Source of the DNA: Diadema setosum
Taxonomy: Eukaryota > Echinodermata > Echinoidea > Diadematoida > Diadematidae
Reading direction: 5' to 3'
Assembly: GCA_033980235.1 (NCBI GenBank)
Contig: CM067059.1
Location: 16,254,100 to 16,318,099, forward strand
Length of the DNA stretch: 64,000 nucleotides
Below, piece by piece: positions 1 through 14,200 of the stretch. Every line of letters begins with the position of its first letter. Position 1 is the first letter of the stretch. A program made the position numbers and the translations under genes. The notes beneath the pieces were generated by a model, which was not told the origin of the DNA, did no database searches, and saw nothing but the letters and a program-made list of their open reading frames with translations.

Positions 1-1794
1 AATGCCACCAGTCTGCCCGCTGTGGCACAGACCCTCGACGGAGGTGAGAATCTGATATGTGCTGTTGGGAAATATTTACTTATCATTATGCCAGATTGTC
101 CAACATTGTTTTTGGGGGCTTCAGCCCATTTCCCTGCTCTTTCTAGAAATGCAGAATGATAACAACAGACAAAGCACCAACAAGAAATGACTCTCCACTA
201 TTTATAACCATTCATGGAGAAGAAGATCATTGATAAGCTCTTATGAATACTGTCAATGATGTTGAATGGTTATTTTCTTATGTGAAGTTAGGTCAGATTT
301 TCCATATTTTCAATTCGAACATCAAGATTTTATTTTGAATACTCTTCACTTGATGATTATTATCATCTGCTCTATAAACATGTCTTTTTTAGCATGTTGA
401 TGCAACTTTAGTACCAGTGATGATCTGATTTACCGTATCTGTGTCGCATGTTGCATAGACATCATTTATTGGAATTATTAAAATAAAACTTTTTTACAGA
501 CTGTCATAGTACATGGTATCACATTTTTGGATTTTTTGTTGTGTGTATGTCAGAGAGACAATAAAAAGGATTGGGAGCAGTGAATCTTTTGGATGAACCA
601 AAATTTCTGTCTCATTTTGAGTGACCTGTGTGATGATCTTGTCACAAGCATCCTAATTTGGATAAGCTTATCGTGAAGAAATTCTACATGAGAAAGTGCA
701 AAACAAGTATTGTTTGGTGACCTGCAATTTAAAAGGTGCCATGAGTACTGAAACGATAGAAGTGAGTATCTCATCTCATCAGTATGGTCCCTCATAACCC
801 TGCTCTTTGTTACCCTCCTCCTCTCACAACAGCCCCTGAAGGTTTTGCAGCCCCACTCATTAGTGTGCTCAGTCCCTCCGCAGTGAATGTGATGTGGCTT
901 GAACCATCACAGCCCAATGGAGACATCACCCAGTACAGCATCTATCTGGATGGAGTAGTCCGTGGTACTGTGGACCAGTCTCAGTTATCATTTATTCTGG
1001 CCAACCTCTCCCCTTACACCATCTACTCCATACAGGTCAGTTTCTAAGTGTGAAATGGTGTTGCTGTTATTATTATCATCGTAATCAGTATCATCGTTAC
1101 TGTTATTGTTATCACATCATCTTCATCATTGTCATTCAAGTTGGCTAAACATGTGTTATCATGTAATTCACAGGCAGAAATCGTGATATCGTTGTAGTTG
1201 ATCGTAGAGTCCAAATTTAAAAAAAATGCGCGCTTAGCTTGCCTTGGAAGGAAAAAGTAATACAGAATTATTATGTAGACCAGTGTGATGTACAATCAGG
1301 AATTATGAGAGATGCTATTGGTTATTGCTAGTAATATAAATCATAGATTACACATTTTCATGCAGTGGAACCCCGGATTCTTCACTGTAATGAAAGATTA
1401 TGACTTTATTGCATTTTAATTGCAAACTTTTTTACTTCCATTTTGTTGGTGAATCTATTTGTGTGTATTTACAATGTATGGTATTAAAGTCTGTGTTCAT
1501 ATGAAGCAGTGCAAGTCTAATATTTGTGTGCGAGTGTGTGTGCACAAATTGTGTTACAGTATTTTTTTCTTCGTCCCTTATCCAGGTGGAGGTATGCACT
1601 GTGTATGCCTGTTTGCTCAGTAATGCCACAGTTGCAACTACACTCGAAATTCCTCCGGCGGGCGTGTCTGCCCCCAACCTACGAGTGCTTGGTCCCAGAG
1701 CCATGGAGATCTCCTGGGCCATTCCTGCTTCTCCAAATGGAATCATCCTTGGCTATGAAGTGCAGCGACGCGAGTATCAGCCTTGTGCCAATAC
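1..1794 (+). CDS. USH2A: Usherin exons 1-43, 833-1035, 1586-1794: FN3 repeats before the Cys-rich insert
   Basis: Exon 1-43 is the end of an FN3 domain (..VAQTLDG) and stops in phase 1 at a GTGAGA donor. Exon 833-1035 starts APEGFAAP, has the PNG turn (SQPNGDITQY) and ends phase 0 in YTIYSIQ. Exon 1586-1794 finishes that FN3 (VEVCTVYACLL) and starts the next one (AGVSAPNLRVLG.. ASPNGIILGYEVQRR). It ends in phase 2 inside that domain at a GTAAGC donor, where the Cys-rich insert begins. Acceptors at 832 and 1585 follow pyrimidine-rich tracts. Confidence 0.9.
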
Positions 1795-2246
1795 GTAAGC
1801 AACACCTCAGCACTCATATCCTAACCAGCTTCAAAAACTAAATTTGCAGTTCTGCAGTAAATAATGTCTCATGATGTCAGCATCTTGTACCTAGATATGT
1901 GCAATTAATAGAGCTGGAACTGAAGAGAATTTGTGTTTGCAGAGAGATTGTTGTAACAGAGGTTTCTTTTTTGCTATTACTCTCCATGAACAAGATTGTA
2001 TGCTCAATCTGTATTTATGAACACCAAGGAAAAATAAGTAACTACAGTGTAGCCTTGGATTTGAACCCATGTCACCTTCTACTTTAGGTGATATAACAGT
2101 ATGTGCTGTTGGATAGCAGTAGATGATATGGAATAGAAGTAGATGACATGTCTTCAAATCCCAGGCAACTTCCTTCTTTTTTTTTCATGTGGTGTTCATA
2201 ATAATACAGATCAAGTATCTTATTCACAGAGATTCAAAAACAAAAC

Positions 2247-2277
<31 letters not shown>

Positions 2278-5200
2278 TCTCTGTAAAACTACAGTTATTC
2301 TTTCTTTTCAATAATTGTCTATGGTAGAAATGCATCATTTCTGGGGAAAATAGTCCTGTTACAACTCTTTCTTCTGGCCTGTCATGTTATCTTTCAAAAT
2401 ATTACAGATCTCTCAAACTTTTGACATTCTTAATGTCCTGTCTCCTCAATACTGCTTTCTTCCCCATGTCCACTCTCTTTTCTCTGTTTCTTGCTGTAAA
2501 GCATTTGCAGCTCAATGAGTCATTGTTAATATCATCAATCAAAACTCACTGCCGTTTACCTTCTTGATGATGAAATGTAGTATCATCTGAAACACTCCAG
2601 TTGTCAGTTATCCAATGACAGTCGGAAGAATCTGATTAAGGCATACCAGGGTCCCATTTTATAGAGAGATGTGATGATATCAACTCTAGCTGGAGTGCAA
2701 ATGTCATGGTAACTACAAGAATCCAGCTTTCTGATTGGCTGTTGCTACGTGAAGTTGCCATTCTAGCAAGACTTGCCATCGTAACATCTTTTATGAAGTG
2801 GGGCCAGGTGTATTGTCTCCGTGAAGTAATTTTCATTTTATGGTCCAGTTTGTCATCTCAGTATATATTATGTTCATCTGACAGAGTGAGAGATTCTGTT
2901 GAGGCGGGGCAGCCCAGCTGTGGCTACTTGGAGTGCCGACGATCAGAGAATGTATGTGGAGGACAGTGTTACTCAGGTTCACAGGTGAGAAATACCTACC
3001 CAGCCTTTCACACAGACAATGTCAGCACAGCTTTCATTGCTGGTTTTCATTGAAGTTGTGAAGTTATAATCCTGCATCATGCAGAGGTGATCCCTGTAAC
3101 ATGCCAAAATGTTTAAAAAACAAAACAAAAAACAACCAAACAAAACAAAACTAAAAAAAAAAGGTAGGATTTAACAGTAGTAGTTTCTTTGATGTACAGT
3201 TGTTATGACTATGTAAGCACTCCATGTAGTAATGGATGGCAATATGGACTATGGAATAGCAATCTTAAAAGTTATCATTTACTTTGTTGATTTGATTGGC
3301 TTTGAAAACTCTAATCTGATATGACATTAATTTTGTGTTCATGGTTTGTGTTAATCAATCCTTTAGTACAGAACAGACCATTCTGTATCTGACTTGGATG
3401 TCAATAATGCCATGTCATGACCACACATTCAATATCCTCTGGATAATGAGTCATTGTGTCCATTCCATTGAGTGTTTCTCTGTCTCATTGCCATGGTGAT
3501 TTGTAAATAGGGGAAACCCTGTATTGCAAATGATGCAATTCTTCCCATTCCCCTCTTTGCCAATAGGAGTGCTGTGGAGGTGTTCTACACGACTACCAGC
3601 CGGGCTACCAGTGTTGTGATACCAACTACCTCCCATCCCCGGCAAACTCCTCCGTACCCTTTGTCTGCTGTGGCGGTCAGTTCCATACCCAGGTGGTTGA
3701 CTACCAGTGCTGTAATGACCAGTACGTGCGAGTGCTTCCTGGTCAGATCTGCTGCCCCGACCCGGATGAGAATCGTGTGGCCATTGGAGCAGGAGATGCA
3801 TGCTGTGCTGGAGTGCCCTATGATTCCCGTGGGCCTCAAATATGCTGTGCTGGTAAGACTGTAAAAAATACAGTAAAATATAGTAAATGTAATGTGCATC
3901 ATTTCTTGTAAATTGCTTGAATGGAGTTTATGGCACTACAGCCTTCCATGTGCGCTGTTTACCTGAAGGAAATACTGTGTAAGCGATTTTAATAGTATGT
4001 TATGCATTCCACTTGTGATACGGTGTGACTCTGTAATTTGTCAAAATGGTTACTTAATTGCAGCCACGCACAGGCTTAAAATACCAGAAAGATGTGACTT
4101 AATTTTTAGATGTATGTCCCCATTTAGTACAAACTGACGTGTGTATGATTGATTCTGTAGAAACATTGGTTGATTAAGTCATGTACAACTTGTAAGTTAA
4201 ATTTGAACTGATTTATGACAAAATGGCTGACATGAAATTTGGCCATTGTTTGTGGTTTGTGTAATCTGTGATGTTTTGCAATGGTATGGTTTGGACTTGA
4301 ATGATACGTAGTTTTACAACAGGTGTTAAGGACCATTGTATGTAGACATCTTGATAGTGATATGTACACAGGTGTACTGAACTGACTGACAACCTTTCAC
4401 TTTCCAGGAGAATTTTATGACAGAAGTCAGGGGCTGTGCTGCCAGAATGCCTTCCTTCCGTATGAGGGTAAATGACAACCAAACTTGTCAACTCTAACAC
4501 CAGTCTGGGTCATCCTGACATTTTATATTATCATTAATCCACATACTTGCACTCTTCTTTAGAACTTGAGGGTCATGGTAACTACACTTTGTCTGTCTCC
4601 CTAACCATGGTTAATTTCCTTTCTCTTCTAATTACTCTATCTCTCCACAGGGAGCATAGTGCAAGGTAAAATGCAGCCTATGTTGCTATTTGAGATCTAG
4701 ATATGTTGTGAATCTGTGCAAACTTGGTGGAATCTATGCTCTTGCGCTACTCTTAGTGGTGGTGTGATAGCAATATGACAGCTGTGTATGTACATTGTAC
4801 ATATGTATGTATTTCTGTTTTGCCAGAGAGAGAGAGAGCACACAGAGTCTCAAAAGCACGATATGATCTTGATGCTGTTGCTGAGGTTCTGAGTGTCATT
4901 GCAGCAGATTTATGTTTTAAATTGTTTGCTGCCAAATACGTCTCAAATTTCCAACAGCATCACCACCTCCCCCCCCCCCCCCCAACACACACACCACCTC
5001 AAATACCAACAACACAAACACATTATAGCAACAGTGCCAACTGGCATGATATGACCAATGACTCTTCGTTTTGCATATCATATATGAATGTTTGCATATA
5101 TTTTTGGTTTTTGTTTTACACATAGAGCATTACTGCAAACACACGTGCACATCACCCTAGGCAGTGACAACTCATGTTGTAATTATGTTGTTAGTGTTCT

Positions 5201-8200
5201 CACTTTGACATAAAAACATCTCAGAGCACTTGTCTTGTTGTTTGCCATGGCTCCTATTTCCTCACTCCACGTGGTTATCTTTGGGTGTGTCCTTTTTATA
5301 ACAAACTTACCTCTCTTGTCCTTTCACTTCAATCTCATGATATGTATTTTGTCGGGTGAAAATCAGAAGGCACTAACCATTAAGTTCAAATCATTTGTGT
5401 TTTCTATGTAGCAAAACTGGACTCACTTATTTGTTTGGTAGCTATGGTTTGTCGGTTGGCTTCTTCTGGTGACTTCTCAGGAAATTCTCACTTGTCTTTC
5501 ACAGACTGTCCATGCACTACTTCTTGAAAGTGAGACTTACCAGGACGTACATCTGTATTCCATTGAGACCAGCCTGTCCTGAGAAGTCACCAGAATCTCA
5601 TTACTTACTGGCAAAGCAGTGCCTTTTTTTTTTAAACAACTGTGTCCATTCCCTGGATTTAGAAAAGCACAAATATTGATTCAATGTGATGATTGGCAAC
5701 TCACATCAATGAATTGAATTCAAACTCTGCAAAGTTCTTTCCCTGTTCTCAGCTTTTCATACGTCTGTTTCTGGGGGTTATTGGGTTATCTGCCCCACTT
5801 CACTGTCATTATATATTATTTTTGTCTCTCCCTTCTCATCTGTGGTGGCTGTCAGTGTAAATCTGTGCTATTTGTGTTTGTGCAGGATTACATTTAGTTG
5901 GCAGCACATTGTACCATCATTTATGACTAATGTTTCATGTATAACTGGGCATTACATTTTATTTGAAGCTCTTTCAGTCTGATATGTACATGTGTTTACA
6001 TAACTTCTTTTCTGTTTCCAGTCAAGCCAATCACTTATATCTCCCTGCACTTTATGTAGATTTATTTCATTATTATCTCTCACTCACATCTGTAACATAT
6101 AGTCACTGTGCAGTTTTCTTTAGGATAGTTATATGCTTTTCAAATTTTACCTGAAGCTGAAATGAAAGCAACTTATTCTATTGTTTTGAACTGAAAAGAT
6201 GAAAGATGTTTGCATGCATATCTATTTGTATGGGGAAGAACTGCTTGTTCTGTCTTGGACAATATTATACAAATGATGCACAGGATAGAGTGTGTTAGTG
6301 AAGGTGCGGCGCGCTCGAGAGTATTGACAATGGTGCGACATGCACGAGGCGCAGCCGAGTAACGCCAGGATTGTGACGTACGTCAGGCCAGGGAGGTGGA
6401 AGAGTGACTCTTCCACCTCCCTGGTCAGGCAGTGCATTTACTAAGAAATTAATGCACGCACACGTGACTCATTTCAGCGCTTCCAATTGGCTACATTCTT
6501 GAACCCATTTTATAAAAGAATATAACAATACAGTTTTCATGTCTAAAGTCAAAGTATAATTTACATTCAATTTATGCAATCTTACATATTCCTAGGTCAT
6601 AAGGGTAATAATGTAAACTTTTATGTCTCTCCAGTGACTGAAGCATGTAAGCATTGTAGTCAATTTATTCATTAACTTGTGGGAGACAGTGGACAATAGT
6701 TTTTCCATGCACCCTCATCATACTTCCAAAATATTTCCCTGTGATGTATTGTTTCCTCTGGAGTTCAAACAGAAGTTTGTGAATTTGTGTGCCTGTGGAC
6801 CAACTATCTTGATAGCAGTGAATTGTGTCAAATGTTATTTTTCGTCCTTTTCATTAGTGACAAATATGAAGAACATTTGCCTTTTGCTTTATTTGTTTGC
6901 TGACTTTTCCCTCATTATTTTCTTATGCAGGTCAGTTTGCTGATGCCATGAATGGCCAGTGTTGCGGAGACAGAATAGTTCCTGCAGCTCAGATTTGCTG
7001 TTCAGAGGGAGACCTAGGCCTGGCCTATGATGCTGTAGGGGGCAATGTCTGCTGTGGGACGGAATATGTCAACTCTTCAATAGCGCTGTGTTGCACTAGT
7101 GAAAGTGGAGTTGCAGAGGTTAGTTGGTCTAAATAAGACTTTATTTATAGTTGATGGAGAAACCTTGAAATTATCCATTGTATCTTTATGCATTCTCTCA
7201 CTTTTCTTAAATCTTGTTTGCTTTCTATTTCCTGGCCAATGTAGGACAACTTTGTATTTTGTGAAATGTACATCAAATATATGTGTGCTACTATTCCTCT
7301 GACTGTGTATACATGAATCAGAATAGACATATTGGAAACTGGGAAGTATCTGATGTTGTTAGGTATTTATTAATTGTGTTGCTTCCTTTCTGGAAATGGT
7401 GTAATTATGAAAATGTAGGCTCTTGTTTATCTTACTTTATTGAAATGATATTGTGCTCTTTTCATGATTTGATCAACTGGAAGAAAAGAATGTAATATAT
7501 ACATTTTAAGTGATCTTTTCATATTTCCCCCACTCTTTCAGACTTACCTCTATGAGTCGCCCAGTGCCAAGCAAACAGCCAATGACCAGTGTTGTGGTGC
7601 ACAGCGAATAATACCCTCACAGGCCTGCTGCAACACAGTTGGCTACAACCCTGGTTCTAGAGTGTGTGCAGATCGGAGCTCTGCAGCACAGGGCAATTGT
7701 GGGATAGGGACGGTCTGCCCAATCAGTTTAGCAGTGTCAGCATATTGTGACAGGTTAGGCATTGCCAAAGTCATTTAGCATTTGTTAGTTAAAAGTATAA
7801 TCTGAACTAAGGGCTTAAGTGAGCTCTTGCCATCACTTTTTGTCCGCAAATTTTATAATATGTTTGTCTTCGTGAAAACCATGGTCACAGTTTGATTAGT
7901 ATCAAGAATGAAATTTTTCATGGAAGTGGCAGTGGTGGCCTAATTGGGCACCTCGTTTGATGTCAAGTTGAGATGGGCCCCAACAACCGTAAAAATGCAT
8001 GATAAGAGTTTCACCAATTGTGCTAGGAATCATACTTTAGATTAGGAGATACAAATGTGGCCCCCATGGGGGCTTAGATGGGACCTTGAAGGCCCCAATC
8101 TGTATGACTTTAATGATCCCCTGCTATAGATGCATAAGTACTACAACCACTTTGTGTTGCATGCTGAGATGAAGAATGTAATTGTTCATGAGGACAGTTG

Positions 8201-11200
8201 TGGTCCAATGGTTGTTAAGAGGTTAATTCTCAGTTTTGTTGACTCTTATATTTTCTATTGTCATTGTGTCAATTCTTTCATTCTCAGCTTATTTCTTGGG
8301 GCATCACAGATTAGAGTTTTTTCAATTTGCCCGTTGACGGAAGTCTCAAATTTTTGAGACTTTTCTTTTTGGTGACCCATCCAATCTCAAAACTTACAAT
8401 CTTTATTCTTAGGAACCCTTTTGTTAAACCTTGATGGTCTGATGGCCACCATGATGAAAATAGAGATGATCAAGATTAAGATGACAACAATAAAATGGCA
8501 GTGATGACAAAAATGGGATGATTGTAGTGGATGAATGATAGTTGCAATACATCAATTACTGGTTTTTGTGATTTATATTCACCAAAGGTTAAAAGTTGCA
8601 AGTGATTGTTAGGATGCTGGTGATTATATTTTGGTAGAATTAACCACATACAGTCAAACCTGCCTTAGTGGCCACCTCTCTATAGCGGCCACCTGTCTAT
8701 AGCGGCCACTGAAAAATCCCCCCGAGAGAAAAGCCATGTTAAAGACCCTGTGTATAGCGGCCACCTGTCTAACGCGGCCAGCGGCCACAAATTTTGTTTC
8801 CCGCGGTAGATTTTAACCTGTCTATAGCGGCCAAAAACCTGATGGAGCCGTAGCCGAGCTGATAATTCAGGGTGTTTTTCTGCTTTTTAGCCGTGCCAGT
8901 CATTTCTGGGCAACATTCAGTGATCGCCACCGTTGCATTCATCACTTATTCAGTCACAAAAATGCACTAATTCATGACTGTGCACATGCTACATCTAGTG
9001 TACTGTGCAACAATTTCATAAACACCGGCATTGTTCTATGCATGATACACACGTGTGCATACGTACACACATAAATGTACATGTATATACAACGATGATA
9101 CATGTACATGTAGTCAATGCACACAAAGTTGGATTATAGCGGCCACCTGTCTATAACGGCCACTTTTTCCGTATCCCTTGGGTGGCCGCTATAGACAGGT
9201 TTGACTGTACATGATATAATGGTTCAACCTTCTATTAACCACCACCTCTCTGTTTTGTTAATCAGATGTGACTTTGATACCAACACCCACACTTGCCACT
9301 CTGTGGATTCCATGTATGTTGTGACCACTCCAGGAGGGGCAGGGCCAACGGGCAGTGGAGAGGTCCTCTGTCCATCAGCCCTGGTCTCACTGTACACATC
9401 AGGACCAAATGTGTACACATACCTTGGTGAGTGCTCGCCAAAGAATGTATAGTGTATATACTCATCGCAAATACTCATATGATTGGTCTACATTACTGTT
9501 GGACCCAGTTAGATTTGGAGCTCAGGACTGGTACAGATGCATCCCAAGGTGATGAATAAGTTTCTATTTGTAGAATGTGCCTGCACTTGCTTGAATATAT
9601 TTTAACAAACTTTGATTAAGCCTAAATTTCCAGTGTGATACAAATAAATTACTACAGTGATAATTTTTTTTTGTTGCTGGTCATCTCAAATCCTTGTTGT
9701 GTTTCTATGTTTTCTCTTTAAGGCTTGTGTTTCATACTTCTGAAGACATTGAAAGATGAAATGAGATTAATTGTTATTTTTTTCTCATGGAGCCAAATAT
9801 GGATGTACAACACCTAGTGCTTTCTGAGAATGACTGTATTTGCCTGCAGGTACAGGTGATCTGCACCTGCGCACAGTTCGAATTGGTGCCAAACTTAATT
9901 AGCTTTAGTTCTGATGCATTCTTGAATTCCTCATCATGCACCTAGTCTGAATTACACTGTTTTGACACCAAGGAAATAGGGTGTTGAACACCAGATGACA
10001 CCAGTAAAAATGGTCTGTGAATAATTTGTGAGTCGATCGTTAATTCTCATCCCCACCCCACAGATCAAGGCTTGTCGCCATACACCCGCTATGAGTACCT
10101 TGTATCAGCTTTCAACGCTGCAGGCAGTTCCAACAGTGGTCTTTCAAATGCCACCACAGATGAAGACATACCAGCTGGGGTGCGTACCCCTGTCTGGTCA
10201 GTGGCTATGGGAGTACTGGACACCATTGAGCTGACCTGGGAGCCTCCTCTACAGCCCAATGGTAAGGCACCAGTCCAGCTGCAATTCAAAGCACTGAAGC
10301 CACTTGCTTTCTGCTGTCTGTGGAGATCGCTTTATCTGTCAAGAAAATAATGAATGATCTCAATGAATTGGTGTCATGTGTTTTTGTCTCACTTCATATT
10401 ACAATAACTTTTTTCAAGCAGTTGAATTGAAACTTTCTATCCTCTGTATACATGTTACTATTCCATGACTTTTAGTATATTGTGATTTGGTAAGAACTGT
10501 AAGGAATTGCTGAACTGTGTTCTGTGTACTACTTACATTGTATATCGAGAATTTTTCCTGTGTGTGTGATGAACATTTTCTCTCTGGAGAGTTTTAGTTA
10601 TTGTTTTTATGTAGTTGGTCATGTTCGAGATTTCCTGCCAGATACCATTATTGGCATAAACTGTTGAAAGCATGTTTAGAATCCTCATAAAGCTGATTTG
10701 GCATGTTCCTTTCTAACATGAAAAGGGATAATTGTGACATACACCTTGACCCGAGGAGATATTGAGATCTACCGTGGAACGGACACAACCCACAGTGACA
10801 GCACAGGCATCCAGCCCTACCAGCACTACACCTATACTCTGGGGGCTTGCACTAGGGTGGGATGTGCCTTCAGCCAGCCGGTAAGAACATCTTTCACACA
10901 CAGCCCTGTTGGTGGGAGCTAGGGCAGGGGGCCTTGTACTCTGATTGCTTGCAAATGAATGTTAAATTTCTTCTTTTGTGGCTGTGTAAAAAATAACTTA
11001 TATGAAAATGTGGTAGCTATTGTTTTTGAAGCCCTTTAGGAGGACTGGACCTTTCGTCTTGGTGGTAGCTCTGAACCCCTTCAAACCTCTTTATTTAATA
11101 TTTGATACAATCATTTCAACTTTATTGAGTTCACACGGGAATATCACATTTTATTTAGATCCCACCCCTCCAAAACAGAAAAGGGTATCAGAGACTAACA

Positions 11201-14200
11201 GAACAGATAAAGTATTTACCAACAATACAGCAATTGATTATATCAATTGTATTTGTTGCCGTCGTTCACTGTAACAGGATTTGAATCCAAAATGAAGATA
11301 AATCTATTTTCTTTAATTTTCTTCATACTTCTTTGTTTGCTTTCAAAATAAGAAAAGTATGCCCAAGGTACGTGTGTATTTCTGTAAGTATTGTAATGGC
11401 AATTTTTTCCCAGACTGCACTGTACGTGGGTTTACCAAAGGTTGCTGGATCAGTATTCCCAAGTATTAAAGATGTGTGTGCCTGTCAGTGACTTTACATC
11501 CCTGTATCTAACCTGTTTAATTGCTTCATTCCTGCAGGTGGTAGCTGCTACTCTTCAGGCAGCCCCTGAGAACCTCTTTGATCCCGTTCCCATGGCGATC
11601 AGCTCAGACAGCATCCGCATCACATGGCAGGTGCCTGGTCTCACAAATGGTGTCATTCAGGAGTACAGCATCCTGCAGACGGGTGTGGCTGCACCCATCT
11701 ACCAGGGTGGCCCTGACATCTTCCAGTTCACTCACACAGGTTGGTCAGACTAGTTTTAACCCGTTGAAGACTAGTCCCTAGTCCTGAGTATACTCGGGCA
11801 GGTTTTTATGGAAAATGTATGCTGTAGCAAAATCAGTCCATCCTTTAAGGGTTGAACAGCAAAGCTTTAAAGATTTCAAAAAACTATAATTCGGTGGCAA
11901 GATGGATAAGTTAAGCATAAAGGACCCTACCAGACTGCTGTATACACCATCAAGAACTTTTTCTGGCTGTTTCTACCAGTCAGTGGCAAGTGTTGTTGTG
12001 TTCATTTTAACTTTTGTTATGGACAAGTGTTGTATGGATATGGTTGGTCCAGCTGTATTTACCAACTACAAGAAGACACATAGTCACTATTTTTTTTTTT
12101 TTTTTTGGATAATGCATGTATTCTTTCAGACACAATTCAGAATTCATAGTCCTTGTGCTATTTAAAGCATTTTCTACTTTTTCATTTCAACAACTATAAA
12201 ATGTCAGAGTGAAAACAATTATGACTCAGTAAAAGCCAAAATAAAAAAGAAATGCATAAGAAATTGGAAGAATGTAAGTTAGTTGAAAATCTCCATGTAT
12301 AAGCATGCTTGATTTGTATCACAGACACATCTGATCTTGATTTCTTTGTTCAATTTTTCTATTCCCTCCAACTGGGAATGTGTCATTGCAAAATGTTACT
12401 TGCTGTGCTTCAAATGTAATGGTTCACATGGTCATGAGGTTGAATTCATGGCATGTTGAAACACATATTGATCTAGCTGCTATCTTATATGTACGTATAA
12501 TACCCATGATATCAATGATGCCAAGCATATTTAAGTGTATCAGCCATACCTACGTGTTCAAAGTTCAGTGCAATACATTGCTTGGCATAATTACAAAAAT
12601 ATACACTAAGATAATCCAGTCTAACATCAAATCTAATGTAAATGATATCTTTTGGGATCTGCTTCAGGTCTGGACCCTTTCACCCTCTATGAGTACACAC
12701 TGAGGGCATGTACATCAGCAGGTTGTACAGACAGTGATGCTGCTTCAGCTGTTACTCTGCAGGCCCCTCCTGAAGGTAGGAATCCTCTTAACCCTTTAGC
12801 ACCTAGAGCTTTCAGTCACTGTCAACCTCTACCTACTCGAGGGAAGCAGTGACTTAAACACTGTTTGTATAAGACAAATTAATCATATGTTGAAGGATTT
12901 AAACTATTTTACAATATTAGAGTGATACAGAGGTGATATAAAGTAGACAAAAGGCATACATTTTTTACCCCATACCACATATTATTTTTCTTTCAGTATG
13001 GCTGCAATTATTGTGTTTTTGTGTCCTTTATTTCACTTTGTTTTATTTTCTGAAGAGCCAGCACCTTATGACATGAAACGCTGAAGTGGTGCTTTGAAAC
13101 ACATGGGAAATGAGTTGAAATCGTTAGAGCTGACTTATGGTTGATGACAAGGCTTTTGTGTATTAAAAGAGGATGTTCAGTTTGTTTGGTTTGGTTCAAG
13201 GTTTTTTGGAGTCAAGTCCTTATAGGTCACAACTCAAATTGCTCAAATTGCAAGAATATAACTTTTTTTTTTTCAATGGAGAGGTATTTGCCAAGCTACC
13301 TCTGCTACTGCAAAGCTCTGTATGTATTTGCTGAAGATTTTTGTTTGTGGTTTTGTTTTTATTTTTGTTTTGTTTTGTTTTTTTGTTTACGTAGGTTTGG
13401 CATCACCCACTCATGTGGTAGTGAGCTCTACAGTCATTGAACTCTACTGGTTTGAGCCATCTCGGCCAAATGGCATTATAACATCATACCAACTTTACCG
13501 CAATGGTGACATGGTGTACACTGGAAATAATTCAGTTCTGACCTATGTAGACAGTGAACTTACACCCAACACAAGATATGAGTATGTTGTGGCAGCCAAT
13601 ACTATAGCAGGTGGGGCTAACAGCTCTGTGCATGTTGCCCAGACACCTACCAGTACCCCAGAGGGTATCCCAGCACCCACACTGACTGTCCTCAGTGCAA
13701 CAACAATGGAAGCAGCATGGACGGAACCCACCATTCCCAATGGTATTATCAGACAGTATGGAATTGTAGTGATGAGTGGAACGTTGGATGAAAGCACAAG
13801 ATTGGTGTCTCCAGGCAATACCAGGGTGGTTGTTGACAGTCTGACACCGTACACTCTCTATGACATGAGGGTCCAGGCATGCAATGATGGGGGATGTGGA
13901 GTGGGTCCAAGGACATACGCCAGAACATTTGAAGCTGCGCCAGAGGAACAGCCCCCACCGACACTGGTATCCACCGGCCCTAGTGTGGTCACAGTGACAT
14001 GGGACCCTCCGGCAAAGCCCAATGGGGTCATTCAGCGGTACCTTGTGTATCGCCGACAGTTTGGAACGACACGTGAGAACCTGGTGTTCCTGACGCAGTC
14101 AGAGTCGGAGAGGAGCTTTGTAAATGCAGGCGGTGATCTCACTGCCTTCACTCTCTATGAGTACAGAGTGCGAGCGGAGAATTCGCAAGGAGTAACAGAC

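Noticed and set aside
5411..5438. 26-nt usherin exon candidate after TTTCTATGTAG
   Set aside because: It would end in phase 0, incompatible with the phase 1 entry of exon 6931-7118.
5505..5529. 25-nt usherin exon candidate
   Set aside because: In the required phase it contains a stop codon; it lies inside a TIR element.
6021..6054. Strong acceptor (CTTTTCTGTTTCCAG) suggesting another usherin exon
   Set aside because: The only usable donor nearby gives a 34-nt exon that breaks the phase 1 join, and the frame meets TAG just after.
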